Source: Candidatus Kapaibacterium sp.
GTDB taxonomy: Bacteria; Bacteroidota; Ignavibacteria; Kapaibacteriales; UBA4661
Direction: 5' to 3'
NCBI GenBank assembly: GCA_025455065.1
Contig: JALONG010000046.1
Location: 1 to 36,733 of the forward strand
Length of the DNA: 36,733 nucleotides
The translations under genes and the position numbers were made by a program. The first letter of the stretch is position 1. Every line of letters starts with the position of its first letter. Under the pieces are notes generated by a model that saw nothing but the letters and a program-made list of their open reading frames with translations, did no database searches and was not told where the DNA came from. This document shows, one piece after another, positions 24,912 through 32,726 of this stretch.

Positions 24912-25808
24912 TCACACTGTTTTTCGTATAAATTCCTCCAGCGCCTGCAAAACCTCGTCTGGCGCTTCTTCCTCGACAAAATGCCCTGCTTCGGGAACAT
25001 CCTTCCACGTGAGATTATTCCACACCTTTCGCCAAAGCGGAGCCATGAGCGCATACGGCACAAAAGCGTCTTTCATCCCCCAAATCATTAACACAGGCTT
25101 GTCGGCAAGGGCTTTCTGGCGCTCTTCAATTCCTTTGTACCATTCATGCGTATTGGTGAACGATTGCACCAAAGCATAGGTAGAGAGCCGATTTTGGGGC
25201 GTAGAAAGCGGCTCCAGGTAGTGCCGATGAATCTCTTTTGTCAGAAGTTTTTTGTTACCATATGCCTGCGGAATCATAAATTTCGCGGAAAAACCATACC
25301 GAAGATACAACCATCGTCCCAAAGCAGTATTAAAGAGCTTTCCTCCTTGTTCCAATCGCGGCAATAGCCACATCCACGAGTTAGCAATAACGAGACGCTT
25401 GATTTTATCGGGGTTACGCCCTGCGAAATCCAAGGAAATTGGTCCGCCAAAATCCTGCGTGATGAGCGTTATCTGCTCCAATCCCAGTGCCGCAACAAAT
25501 TGCTCCAAACGTTTTGCATGAGCCTCCGGGCGATAATCGCCTTCCAAGGGTTTATCAGAAAGCCCAAAACCCAAGTGGTCAAGCGCTATACAACGATAAT
25601 TCTGTGATAAGCGCTTGATGCAGTGCCGATACAAAAACGACCATACAGGAGTTCCATGCACCATGAGCAACACCTCACCCTGCCCCTCATCCACGTAATG
25701 GAGCCTATTTCCATCCAATGTCTGAAAACGGGACATAAAAGGGTATTCGTGAGTATGTAGCCACGAAGGTTGATTGTATGCGGTATTGGAGGATTGTAGC
25801 GTTTCCAT
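24912..25808 (-). CDS. Alpha/beta hydrolase of haloalkane-dehalogenase type
   Basis: From the ATG at 25808 the protein is 298 residues. The longer reading from 25874 adds an atypical 22-residue head and is rejected. The oxyanion motif is HGTPVWSFLYR (51-61). The triad is probably D119 (TQDFGG), D247 (WGMKD) and H276 (EAGHF). An Asp nucleophile is characteristic of haloalkane dehalogenases and epoxide-type hydrolases rather than Ser esterases. Dehalogenases normally have Trp just after the nucleophile to bind halide; here it is Phe120, so the substrate is doubtful. The gene lies 68 bases downstream of a TetR gene on the same strand and is probably under its control. Confidence 0.83.
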   Translation of the reverse strand: METLQSSNTAYNQPSWLHTHEYPFMSRFQTLDGNRLHYVDEGQGEVLLMVHGTPVWSFLYRHCIKRLSQNYRCIALDHLGFGLSDKPLEGDYRPEAHAKRLEQFVAALGLEQITLITQDFGGPISLDFAGRNPDKIKRLVIANSWMWLLPRLEQGGKLFNTALGRWLYLRYGFSAKFMIPQAYGNKKLLTKEIHRHYLEPLSTPQNRLSTYALVQSFTNTHEWYKGIEERQKALADKPVLMIWGMKDAFVPYALMAPLWRKVWNNLTWKDVPEAGHFVEEEAPDEVLQALEEFIRKTV

Positions 25809-25876
25809 ATTTTTCCCGTTGAAGGTAAATTGATGTAAAAAAATGCGAATAGATAATGGTTTGACCGAAATCATGG

Positions 25877-26506
25877 TTATTGAAGAAAACGCGAATCATA
25901 CTGCGGCTTGAGAAGGCGCAGAACATCATTAAGAGGGTAGGTTTGAGGATTCTGCAAGGCATGATGGCATATTCCGTCAATCAACGCAAATATCAACCGT
26001 GCTTCTGCACGTACTTTTGCTTTAGAAGCCGCTTTGCTCCTTGCCTCATGAGAAGAAACATCAAAGGACGGCGCACCACAGAACTGTTCTATTTGAGCAA
26101 GTATCATTGCTTCAAAAGCAGAGACCTTGTCGCCAAGTTCAGCAAGAATTGTCGGCTGTGAGCGTAACACGTTTACAAAGCGCCAAAATTCTTGATGTGC
26201 AACTGTTAAGCGGCAGGCATTTTCGATAAAATCATACAAACTTGGCTTTTTGCGCCCCTTGCGAGGCTCGATAACAAAAGAACGTTGCACTTCCGCCCAC
26301 CCTTTTTCAAAAATTGCCAACAAAAGCGCTTCTTTGCTTGGAAAATAATTATACATCAACCCTTGAGAAATCCCAGCTTTTTGAGCAATAGCGCTCACGG
26401 AAGTCTGCTCAAAACCTTTTGTGGAGAAGAGTTCCAACGCGGCTTGGAGTATCTCTGCTTTGCTGGCTTCCTGCATTTCGAGGAATTGTTTTTTTGTGCG
26501 TGGCAT
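25877..26506 (-). CDS. TetR/AcrR family transcriptional regulator
   Basis: The ATG at 26506 gives 209 residues starting MPRTKKQFLEMQ. An upstream ATG at 26539 lies inside the palindromic operator and is not used. The helix-turn-helix is ALELFSTKGFEQTSVSAIAQKAGISQGLMYNYFPSKEALLLAIF (about 23-66), a good TetR_N domain. The C-terminal ligand domain is unremarkable. TetR repressors usually control themselves and a neighbouring gene. Here the co-directional alpha/beta hydrolase gene follows, and the palindrome just upstream of the start fits autoregulation. The ligand is unknown. Confidence 0.9.
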   Translation of the reverse strand: MPRTKKQFLEMQEASKAEILQAALELFSTKGFEQTSVSAIAQKAGISQGLMYNYFPSKEALLLAIFEKGWAEVQRSFVIEPRKGRKKPSLYDFIENACRLTVAHQEFWRFVNVLRSQPTILAELGDKVSAFEAMILAQIEQFCGAPSFDVSSHEARSKAASKAKVRAEARLIFALIDGICHHALQNPQTYPLNDVLRLLKPQYDSRFLQ

Positions 26507-26523
26507 GGTGTGGGTATTTTTTA

Positions 26524-26543
26524 TTGAATGATTGTTCATTCAA
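26524..26543. promoter_or_regulatory. TetR-type palindromic operator
   Basis: TTGAATGATTGTTCATTCAA is an exact inverted repeat with 8-bp arms and a 4-base centre, 18 bases before the TetR start. It has the same shape as the TGAATGA...TCATTCA sites bound by FadR-like TetR repressors of fatty-acid catabolism. It lies in the 189-base divergent gap with the frameshifted coiled-coil gene and could affect both directions. Confidence 0.8.
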
Positions 26544-26631
26544 AAATAAGATATTTTTTCCATGTCTCAAATTTTTTTTGTCGAGAATAACAATGCGGGG
26601 CGTTTTTCAATAGAAGATATTTCTTTCACCC

Positions 26632-26660
26632 TTGATTCTAAGCGGTCTTTACGTATATTG
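26632..26660 (+). promoter_or_regulatory. Candidate Bacteroidota-type promoter of the coiled-coil gene
   Basis: TTG at 26632-26634 and TATATTG at 26654-26660 are separated by 19 bases, close to the TTG-N19-TAnnTTTG pattern of Bacteroidota promoters. The ATG of the coiled-coil gene follows at 26696. Confidence 0.4.
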
Positions 26661-26695
26661 CAGAGAAGTTTTTCTTGTTTTCATTGAGCGATATT

Positions 26696-27074
26696 ATGGC
26701 ATACTCCATTCCCCTTGATTGTTACCAATACATCGAAGAAAAATTTGGTAAAGAACTTGCTACTGAGGTGGCAAAGACAGTTGAAAGCGGCATCCAACAA
26801 ATGGAATCGCAAGCAAAAGAGCTTGCGACACTGAAAAAAAATTGAACTCAAAGATGAACTCTCGAAAGAGTTGGCATCGAAAGCCGATATTGCAGAATTG
26901 CGCGGTAAAATTGACACAGTGGAGAGCAAAGTTCAAGGCGAAATCAAAGCGCTCCGCGAAGAAAGGAACGGCAGATTTACTTCGATGAACCTCAAAATAA
27001 ATTTCCTTATCGGGCTGATGATTTTGGCTCTCACCGCTATGAACCCTGTTGTGGCAGAATTACTCAAAAAGTAA
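26696..27074 (+). pseudogene. Coiled-coil membrane protein gene, frameshifted in an A8 run
   Basis: The ATG at 26696 reads MAYSIPLDCYQYIEEKFGKE and on through QAKELATLKKN to a TGA at 26843-26845. In the +1 frame the family-like sequence continues from the same point (IELKDELSKELASKADIAEL and onward) to a TAA at 27072-27074. One extra A in the run at 26834-26841 explains it. The fused product of about 125 residues would be a Lys/Glu-rich coiled coil with a C-terminal membrane helix (INFLIGLMILALTAMNPVV). It resembles the plan of the protein at 30507-30959. Its stop is 1 base from the convergent stop of the kinase at 27076. The lesion could be natural or a homopolymer sequence error. Confidence 0.78.
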
Positions 27075-27075
27075 C

Positions 27076-28434
27076 TTACACCGTAAGGGGGCTTTCTTCC
27101 AGCCTGTGTTGATGAGGCTTTGGGCTATCGGCGGCGCTATTCTCTTTTTTCAAATTCGGCAGCTCAATCGCAAAGACCGTTCCTTTGCCGGGCGCGGTAT
27201 CTTTCACATAAATTTTTCCGCCGTGATAATCCTCAATAATCCGCTTGCAGAGGCTCAAACCCAATCCCCAACCACGCTTTTTCGTGCTGAACCCCGGCTT
27301 AAATACTTCCCGCTTCACTTTTGGTGTCATACCCTTTCCATTGTCGCAAACGAGAATGACAGTCTTTGTGGTGCGTTGTTCTAAGAGAATATCAATGATG
27401 CCGCCGCTTGATTCCATCGCTTCGGCAGCATTTTTAACGAGATTTTCAATCACCCATTCAAACAGTTCGGAATTGATGCGAAGATTGATGTTGTCTTGGA
27501 TACTCTTCTTAATTTTAACACGCTTACCGAGATTTGGCAAGCGCCGCTCAAAATAAATTATCACATTGGCAATAATCGAAGAGATGTTCTCTTCTTTCAT
27601 TTCCGGCAACGAACCAATTTTCGAGAAACGGTGTGAAATCTTGCTGAGTCGCTCCACGTCTTGCTCCATTTGCGAAACAATCTCCCGCACCTGTTCGGGA
27701 TTTTCTGCGTCTAATTTTGTAATCTCCAACCACGCCAAAAGGCTTGAAAGCGGCGTACCAAGTTGGTGTGCAGCCTCTTTCGCCAAACCAACCCAAACAT
27801 TCGATTGCTCCGCAGTGCGCACATAATTGAACGCGATATATCCCAAAAAAATGAATCCCGCAACGACCAAAATTTCGATGTACGGAAACAGCATTAAGTT
27901 CCTGATAAGATTGGAGTTGGCATAATACACTTTTTGGATGACCATCTGCCCAAGTTTTATTTCCAAAGGCGGATAAATTTCGCGCATTTCCGCCATTGTT
28001 GCTTTCAAAACGTAATACACCTGCTGTTCGCTCATCTTTGATGCCGTTGCCGAATCAAGAACATTCAGTGAAGAGGATAAATAGGGCTTTGCAGGCTCAT
28101 CATCCGGCTCGGCAATGATGACGGGAAAGTTTATTGTCGGAGTAATTGCCTCCAAATAGTAGGTGTAATCTTGCTCTTTCGTATTTTCCGTATCGCTGGT
28201 GTCTTGTGCAAGCCCGATTTCTGCGTAATGCTGAATAGTATTTGCATAAAATTTAACGATACGTTCTTCTTGGTCACGCAGTTGCCGCACCAGATATTGC
28301 GTATAAAGCAGCACCGTTGCGCTAATGAGAATCCCAATACCCACAAGAAGGCTTTTGATTTGATTGGCACTCAAACCGGGCTTCCCGGCTTTTCCGGGTT
28401 TCAATCCGGCAAGTTTTAGCGTTGGTGTTTTCAT
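27076..28434 (-). CDS. Membrane sensor histidine kinase
   Basis: From the ATG at 28434 the protein is 452 residues beginning MKTPTLKLAGLK. The longer frame from 28548 would collide with the divergent hpnC start and is rejected. Two membrane helices (about 27-46 and 180-203) enclose a periplasmic sensor domain of about 130 residues. The kinase core has H223 in KEAAHQLGTPLSSL, N-box VIENLVKNAAEAMESSGG, VCDNGKGM and a G2/F region FKPGFSTKKRGWGLGLSLCKR. The HQLGTPLSS phospho-acceptor motif and STKKRGWGLGLSL belong to a kinase type common in Bacteroidota. No response regulator is adjacent. Confidence 0.9.
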   Translation of the reverse strand: MKTPTLKLAGLKPGKAGKPGLSANQIKSLLVGIGILISATVLLYTQYLVRQLRDQEERIVKFYANTIQHYAEIGLAQDTSDTENTKEQDYTYYLEAITPTINFPVIIAEPDDEPAKPYLSSSLNVLDSATASKMSEQQVYYVLKATMAEMREIYPPLEIKLGQMVIQKVYYANSNLIRNLMLFPYIEILVVAGFIFLGYIAFNYVRTAEQSNVWVGLAKEAAHQLGTPLSSLLAWLEITKLDAENPEQVREIVSQMEQDVERLSKISHRFSKIGSLPEMKEENISSIIANVIIYFERRLPNLGKRVKIKKSIQDNINLRINSELFEWVIENLVKNAAEAMESSGGIIDILLEQRTTKTVILVCDNGKGMTPKVKREVFKPGFSTKKRGWGLGLSLCKRIIEDYHGGKIYVKDTAPGKGTVFAIELPNLKKENSAADSPKPHQHRLEESPLTV

Positions 28435-28549
28435 GGTGGCGGTGTAGATTGCAAAATGGAAATGCTTATCAAGCGCAAAAATACGCCTCAAATCTACGCA
28501 GAGATGAACAATTCGCCAAAGAATAGAACTTCGTTTCTTCCCTTCCATT

Positions 28550-29509
28550 ATGAAATTTTCTCACGAAGAACTCCTTGACCTTACCACACCGCACGGCGGG
28601 CGCTTTGCAGCAACAACACGCGAAGAAAGTCATCGCTTTTGTCGCCGTTTGGCGTTGGGGCATTACGAAAACTTCCCCGTTGGTTCGCTCTTGATTCCAC
28701 GCCGATTGCAGCAGCATTTTTACAGCATTTATGCCTTTTCACGGCTTGCCGACGACATTGCCGACGAACTTGCGCAGGAAAACACCGTAGAAAAATTTAC
28801 TGCTCTGAAACGGCTCGAAACATTACTCATGCAGCCCGAAATTGTGTGCGGGAACCCGATTTTTACGGCGCTTCACGAAACTATCAGCACCAAAGCTATT
28901 CCAACACTTCCTTTTCAAAAACTGCTCACCGCATTTCGGATGGACAGTGATTTCCGCCAAGCAAGGAATTATGAGGATTTAGAGCATTATTGCGCTCATT
29001 CGGCAAATCCTGTCGGGGAATTGGTCTTGCGGCTGTTTGACCTGTACACGCCAGAGCGAGAGCCTTTGTCCAATGCGGTCTGCACAGGATTACAGCTTGC
29101 GAATTTTTGGCAGGATTTTTCGCGTGATTTACCCGTCGGGCGAGTATTTATACCGCAGGAAGTCTTGTCCGAGTGTGGTTTGGCTGCATCGGAACTTTTG
29201 GCTATCTACCCCAATGGGCGCTTGGAGGCTGACACAAAGGCGTTAAAAGTAGTTAAAGACCGATTTTTTCAGTGCTTTACACTTCTTTTTCATCAAACAA
29301 AATCGTATTTTGCAGACGGCAGAGCGCTACTTCCGACTATCCCTCATAAACGGCTTCGTGCGGAACTTGCTTTGACCATTGCAGGCGGAGAGCGCATTTT
29401 GGAGCAATCTTTTCACCTTCGGCATGACATCCTAATTCGGCGTGTGCAGCTCTCAAAACGTGATACTCCGGCGCTCCTTGCGCAGTCCGCTCGGTACTTT
29501 TTCGGATAA
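28550..29509 (+). CDS. hpnC: Squalene synthase HpnC (squalene/phytoene synthase family)
   Basis: The 319-residue protein has the trans-isoprenyl diphosphate synthase motifs: YAFSRLADDIADE (first Asp-rich motif) and LANFWQDFSRDLPVGRVFIP (second). The segment ENFPVGSLLIPRRLQQHFYSIYAF is typical of HpnC. In bacteria HpnC converts presqualene diphosphate, made by HpnD, to hydroxysqualene, and HpnE then reduces it to squalene for hopanoids or sterol-like lipids. The next gene is hpnD, 65 bases downstream on the same strand. HpnE is not in the window, so the final step would have to be encoded elsewhere. Phytoene synthases are close relatives, but the tandem hpnC-hpnD arrangement favours squalene. 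Confidence 0.88.
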   Translation: MKFSHEELLDLTTPHGGRFAATTREESHRFCRRLALGHYENFPVGSLLIPRRLQQHFYSIYAFSRLADDIADELAQENTVEKFTALKRLETLLMQPEIVCGNPIFTALHETISTKAIPTLPFQKLLTAFRMDSDFRQARNYEDLEHYCAHSANPVGELVLRLFDLYTPEREPLSNAVCTGLQLANFWQDFSRDLPVGRVFIPQEVLSECGLAASELLAIYPNGRLEADTKALKVVKDRFFQCFTLLFHQTKSYFADGRALLPTIPHKRLRAELALTIAGGERILEQSFHLRHDILIRRVQLSKRDTPALLAQSARYFFG

Positions 29510-29574
29510 ATGATTCTCATGAGTTATTCGGAAGAACAATTTCTTTTTCAACCTCGCATAAATGGGGTGCTTGT

Positions 29575-30510
29575 ATGGCTACACTGCTCGTCAATTCTGA
29601 CTCCTCGCTGGAAGATATGCTCCCGCTTCCCCGCCAGAACACGACCAATTTTTTCTACTCGTTTTCGCTTCTGCCAAAAGAAGAACGCGAAGCGATTCAT
29701 ACGGTCTATGCGTTTTGCCGCTATACCGATGACATCGTAGATATGGATGCTCCACTTGGTACACCGATAAGCACAGTTCAAGGCATATCGGGAACTACGC
29801 TTGCTGATGCCGCTTCCACACAGCGCAAACGAGAACGGCTTGAGCGCTGGCGACGCGAGGTAGAACGCTGCTACAACGGCACTTCGACGCATCCGATTAT
29901 GAAGCCGCTTACCTCGGTGGTGAACCGCTTTTCCATTCCCCAGCAATACCTTCAAATCCTGATTGACGGCTGTGAGCGCGACCTTGTGCAGAATCGCTAC
30001 AAAACCTTTGACGAGTTAAAAGAATACTGTTACAGCGTCGCAAGTATTGTCGGCTTAATTTCGATTGAAATTTTTGGCTACAAACACGATGAAACCAAAG
30101 AGTACGCGGTAAATTTAGGCTACGCGCTGCAACTGACCAATATCTTGCGTGATATAAATGCCGACAAAGACAAAGGACGCATTTACTTGCCGCAAGAGGA
30201 TTTGGAGCGCTTTCATTACAGCGAAGAAGAGTTGTTGCGGAACGTTTACAACGAAAATTTTGTTGAGTTGATGAGATTTCAAGCACGCCGTTCCCGTGAA
30301 TACTACCACAAAGCCCGTGCTGCCTTGCGCCCTGATGAAAGTATCACGATGTTCGCCGCGCAAATCATGGATGCAATTTACTACCGTTTGTTGGAAAAAA
30401 TCGAAATCGCTGATTACAACGTCTTTCGCGGTAAAATATCCGTCTCAACATCGCATAAAATCTTGATTGCGCTCAGATTGTGGATGAAATCGCACTTATT
30501 GATGAAATGA
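29575..30510 (+). CDS. hpnD: Presqualene diphosphate synthase HpnD
   Basis: The 311-residue protein carries FFYSFSLLPKEEREAIHTVYAFCRYTDDIVD, containing the first Asp-rich motif, and LTNILRDINADKDKGRIYLPQEDL, the second Asp-rich motif. These patterns match HpnD. HpnD condenses two farnesyl diphosphates to presqualene diphosphate. Co-directional hpnC immediately upstream supports the assignment. The segment at about residues 60-85 (GTPISTVQGISGTTLADAAS) between the first motif and the next helix looks like a loop insertion. The gene's TGA at 30508-30510 overlaps the ATG of the next coiled-coil gene. Confidence 0.88.
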   Translation: MATLLVNSDSSLEDMLPLPRQNTTNFFYSFSLLPKEEREAIHTVYAFCRYTDDIVDMDAPLGTPISTVQGISGTTLADAASTQRKRERLERWRREVERCYNGTSTHPIMKPLTSVVNRFSIPQQYLQILIDGCERDLVQNRYKTFDELKEYCYSVASIVGLISIEIFGYKHDETKEYAVNLGYALQLTNILRDINADKDKGRIYLPQEDLERFHYSEEELLRNVYNENFVELMRFQARRSREYYHKARAALRPDESITMFAAQIMDAIYYRLLEKIEIADYNVFRGKISVSTSHKILIALRLWMKSHLLMK

Positions 30511-30959
30511 GAAAGACAATGATTGAAACAAACATCTTTGAGAAATGGCTTGATGCCGAAGCAGACCGTGTTGCGGGAAAACTCGCTAACAACGAAAATC
30601 TTAGCCCGGACGACAAACTGACGATTGTTTTGAAGGGCTTAACGAATCACGTTGCTCATCTTGACGTTGAGTTACGAGGTGAGATTTCTGCTGTACGCAC
30701 TGAGTTAAAAGCGGAAATTGCGGAGATTCGCACTGAATTGAAAGGCGACATTGCGTCTTTTCGCGCCGAAACCGACAAACGTTTTGAGCGCTTAGAAACT
30801 GATGTTAAAGAAATACGCACGGACATTAAAGACCTGCGCAAAGAGGTTGTTGATATTCACAAAGCCTTGAATAATCAGGTGTGGAAGATAGTTGGTTCAT
30901 TGTCGCTCATTGGTGCTGCTGCCGGAACGGCAGGATATTTTCTCAAACTCTGGCGATAA
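30507..30959 (+). CDS. Coiled-coil protein with C-terminal membrane helix, unknown function
   Basis: I choose the ATG at 30507 because it overlaps the hpnD stop (ATGA), giving 150 residues. An ATG at 30480 (159 residues) is possible. A short N-terminal helix (IFEKWLDAEADRVAGKLANNENL) precedes a long repeated coiled coil (EIRTELKGDIASFRAETDKRFERLETDVKEIRTDIKDL, with AEIRTELK-like units). One membrane helix follows near the end (KIVGSLSLIGAAAGTAGYFL). The design recalls DUF1640/CCDC90-like coiled-coil proteins, and it is similar in plan to the frameshifted gene at 26696. The function is unknown; its position after hpnD suggests co-expression but no specific lipid role. Confidence 0.7.
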   Translation: MRKTMIETNIFEKWLDAEADRVAGKLANNENLSPDDKLTIVLKGLTNHVAHLDVELRGEISAVRTELKAEIAEIRTELKGDIASFRAETDKRFERLETDVKEIRTDIKDLRKEVVDIHKALNNQVWKIVGSLSLIGAAAGTAGYFLKLWR

Positions 30960-31070
30960 ACATTCGAGTTCTCATGCTCTTATTCCTTGATTTAACATAC
31001 TCTCTCACAGAAAAAATTGTAACTTTCTTGCTCTTGATTCGTTTTTTCCACAAAATTGTGTAAGTTGTGA

Positions 31071-31084
31071 GTTGATGAATCAAC
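31071..31084. promoter_or_regulatory. Short palindrome upstream of nuoE
   Basis: GTTGATGAATCAAC is an inverted repeat with 6-bp arms, 67 bases before the nuoE ATG. It could be a regulator site in the 191-base gap between 30959 and 31151, which otherwise shows only AT-rich sequence. One palindrome of this length is weak evidence. Confidence 0.3.
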
Positions 31085-31150
31085 GACCTTGAAAGGCGTG
31101 ATTGAATCTCCATTTTGCACCGTTTTCCCCATTCATTTGTTTCGCTGTCT

Positions 31151-31624
31151 ATGAACAATACATTTACATCGGAAGAACTCCAAAAAATTGACCAAATCAA
31201 ATCCCGTTATCCCGAAGCAAAAGCAGCTATCATGCCCGTTCTCTGGATGGCACAGGCAAAATGGGGCTGGCTCTCGGAAGATGTGATGCGCACCGTTGCT
31301 ACAACGCTTGATTTACCATTGGCACACGTGAAAGGCGTTGCAACGTTCTACACGATGTACTTCAAAAAACCCATGGGCAAACACCACGTGCAGGTCTGCA
31401 CTAATGTTTCTTGTATGCTGCGCGGCGGCGACACAATTTTTTCACAAGTCAAAGCACGTTACGGCATCGGACATAACGAATGTACCGCAGACGGGCGGAT
31501 TTCGCTGGAAGAGGTTGAGTGTATGGGCGCTTGCGGCGGCGCACCGATGATTGCCATTAACGAAGATTATTACGAAAATGTAAGTTTTGATGAAGTAGAG
31601 CGCTTAATTGCGTCGCTTCCATAA
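31151..31624 (+). CDS. nuoE: NuoE-type [2Fe-2S] subunit (NADH:quinone oxidoreductase 24-kDa family)
   Basis: From the ATG at 31151 the protein is 157 residues; a TTG at 31115 is not chosen. The thioredoxin-like 24-kDa fold is indicated by AIMPVLWMAQAKWGWLSEDVMRTVA and VKGVATFYTMYF. The [2Fe-2S] ligands are C83 and C88 (CTNVSC) and C124 and C128 (CMGAC). In complex I the subunit passes electrons with NuoF. NuoE-like subunits also occur in NAD-reducing hydrogenases and formate dehydrogenases. No nuoF or other complex I gene is adjacent, so whether it belongs to complex I cannot be read here. The next gene encodes a Rieske protein. Confidence 0.9.
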   Translation: MNNTFTSEELQKIDQIKSRYPEAKAAIMPVLWMAQAKWGWLSEDVMRTVATTLDLPLAHVKGVATFYTMYFKKPMGKHHVQVCTNVSCMLRGGDTIFSQVKARYGIGHNECTADGRISLEEVECMGACGGAPMIAINEDYYENVSFDEVERLIASLP

Positions 31625-31704
31625 AATTTTGCATCTCAAGGCTTTGGAGGGAAAGCCGTTGCAACACTGTATTTCCACAGGCAGAATAAAGAAAGGATTC
31701 GTTT

Positions 31705-32502
31705 ATGAACGACATTCACCATATCGTTACTTCAGAACCGACACGAATTTCATCGCGCCGTGATTTTTTACGGAGCGCCTTGGCGCTATCCGTATTTAGC
31801 GCCAGTTGTGGCTCAAGTAGGCTTCTAGCCAGCGTTTTGCCTGATGATGTTTGGGAAAAAGATGCCAAGCTAACAGGGTTGTACACCTTGCGTTTTGGTG
31901 ATTTTCCCGCGTTGCGAAATGTGAATGGCTCCATTCGTTTGCAGGTTCCGGGCGCTCCGTTAAGTTTGGGGCGCATTGTGGTTACCAGAATCTCCAATAC
32001 TGAAATCACCGCTCTTTCGGAATTGTGTACTCATGAGGGCTGTCCGGTTGATCCTTTTATGGGTGGTCGCTTCACCTGTCAATGCCACGGTTCGGTCTTT
32101 GATTCACGAGGACGTGTACTGGTCGGTCCTGCAAACCGCCCCTTACCCTCATATCCCGTGACGTTCCGTATGGGAGACGATTTTGTCCAAATTGATGTTC
32201 CGGGCTTGGTTGCATCATCGGTCAAAGGCGATAGCCAGTCGGGTTTTGCCTTAAACCAAAATTATCCGAACCCTGCTTCAAATCAAACGACAATCGAATA
32301 CAGCGTTGAAAAACAAAGTTTCGTTGCCATTTCGCTTTTATCCATTTTGGGAAAAGAAATTTCGGAACTTGTACGAAAAGAACATGAAGCCGGCATACAT
32401 CGCATTACAACCGATGTTTCGGGCTTGAGTAGAGGCGTGTACCTTTACCGCATGGAAACATCCACAGGATTTACCCAAACAAGGAAACTGACCGTTATTT
32501 AG
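31705..32502 (+). CDS. Tat-exported Rieske [2Fe-2S] protein with T9SS sorting domain
   Basis: The 265-residue protein starts with a twin-arginine signal (SSRRDFLRSALALSVFSASC, Arg 18-19). A Rieske domain follows with the canonical ligands C108 and H110 (CTHEGC) and C125 and H128 (CQCHGS), plus the disulfide cysteines C113 and C127 of high-potential Rieske proteins. Residues about 178-265 form a T9SS type A sorting domain (FALNQNYPNPASNQTT ... GVYLYRME). Tat export would carry the folded iron-sulfur protein to the periplasm, and T9SS would take it across the outer membrane. Such a combination is unusual. The FSASC segment could also be read as a lipobox-like site, although its -3 residue is Ser. 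AAAGGA lies upstream of the ATG. Confidence 0.88.
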   Translation: MNDIHHIVTSEPTRISSRRDFLRSALALSVFSASCGSSRLLASVLPDDVWEKDAKLTGLYTLRFGDFPALRNVNGSIRLQVPGAPLSLGRIVVTRISNTEITALSELCTHEGCPVDPFMGGRFTCQCHGSVFDSRGRVLVGPANRPLPSYPVTFRMGDDFVQIDVPGLVASSVKGDSQSGFALNQNYPNPASNQTTIEYSVEKQSFVAISLLSILGKEISELVRKEHEAGIHRITTDVSGLSRGVYLYRMETSTGFTQTRKLTVI

Positions 32503-32726
32503 AAAAGTATGAAGTATAATGATGAAGTATGAAATTAAGAAACACAGTGCTGAAGCGCTTCTGCGGCATACCAGATTGGGTGCAATCTTCTTGATGTTCT
32601 ACTTTACCCACATATTTTCACCTTTTTTTAGAATACTCTTTCTTCCTATACATTCCGGTAATTGACCGACAACAAACCCGCACCAATACTTCGTTCTCTC
32701 CCCCATTGCTTTTTTCAGGAACATCT

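Noticed and set aside
24912-25808. Naming the hydrolase dhlA or linB
   Set aside because: The halide-binding Trp after the nucleophile is absent, and the match is only at family level.
26507-26539. Upstream ATG start for the TetR gene
   Set aside because: The ATG is inside the palindromic operator and adds an atypical Asn/His-rich head.
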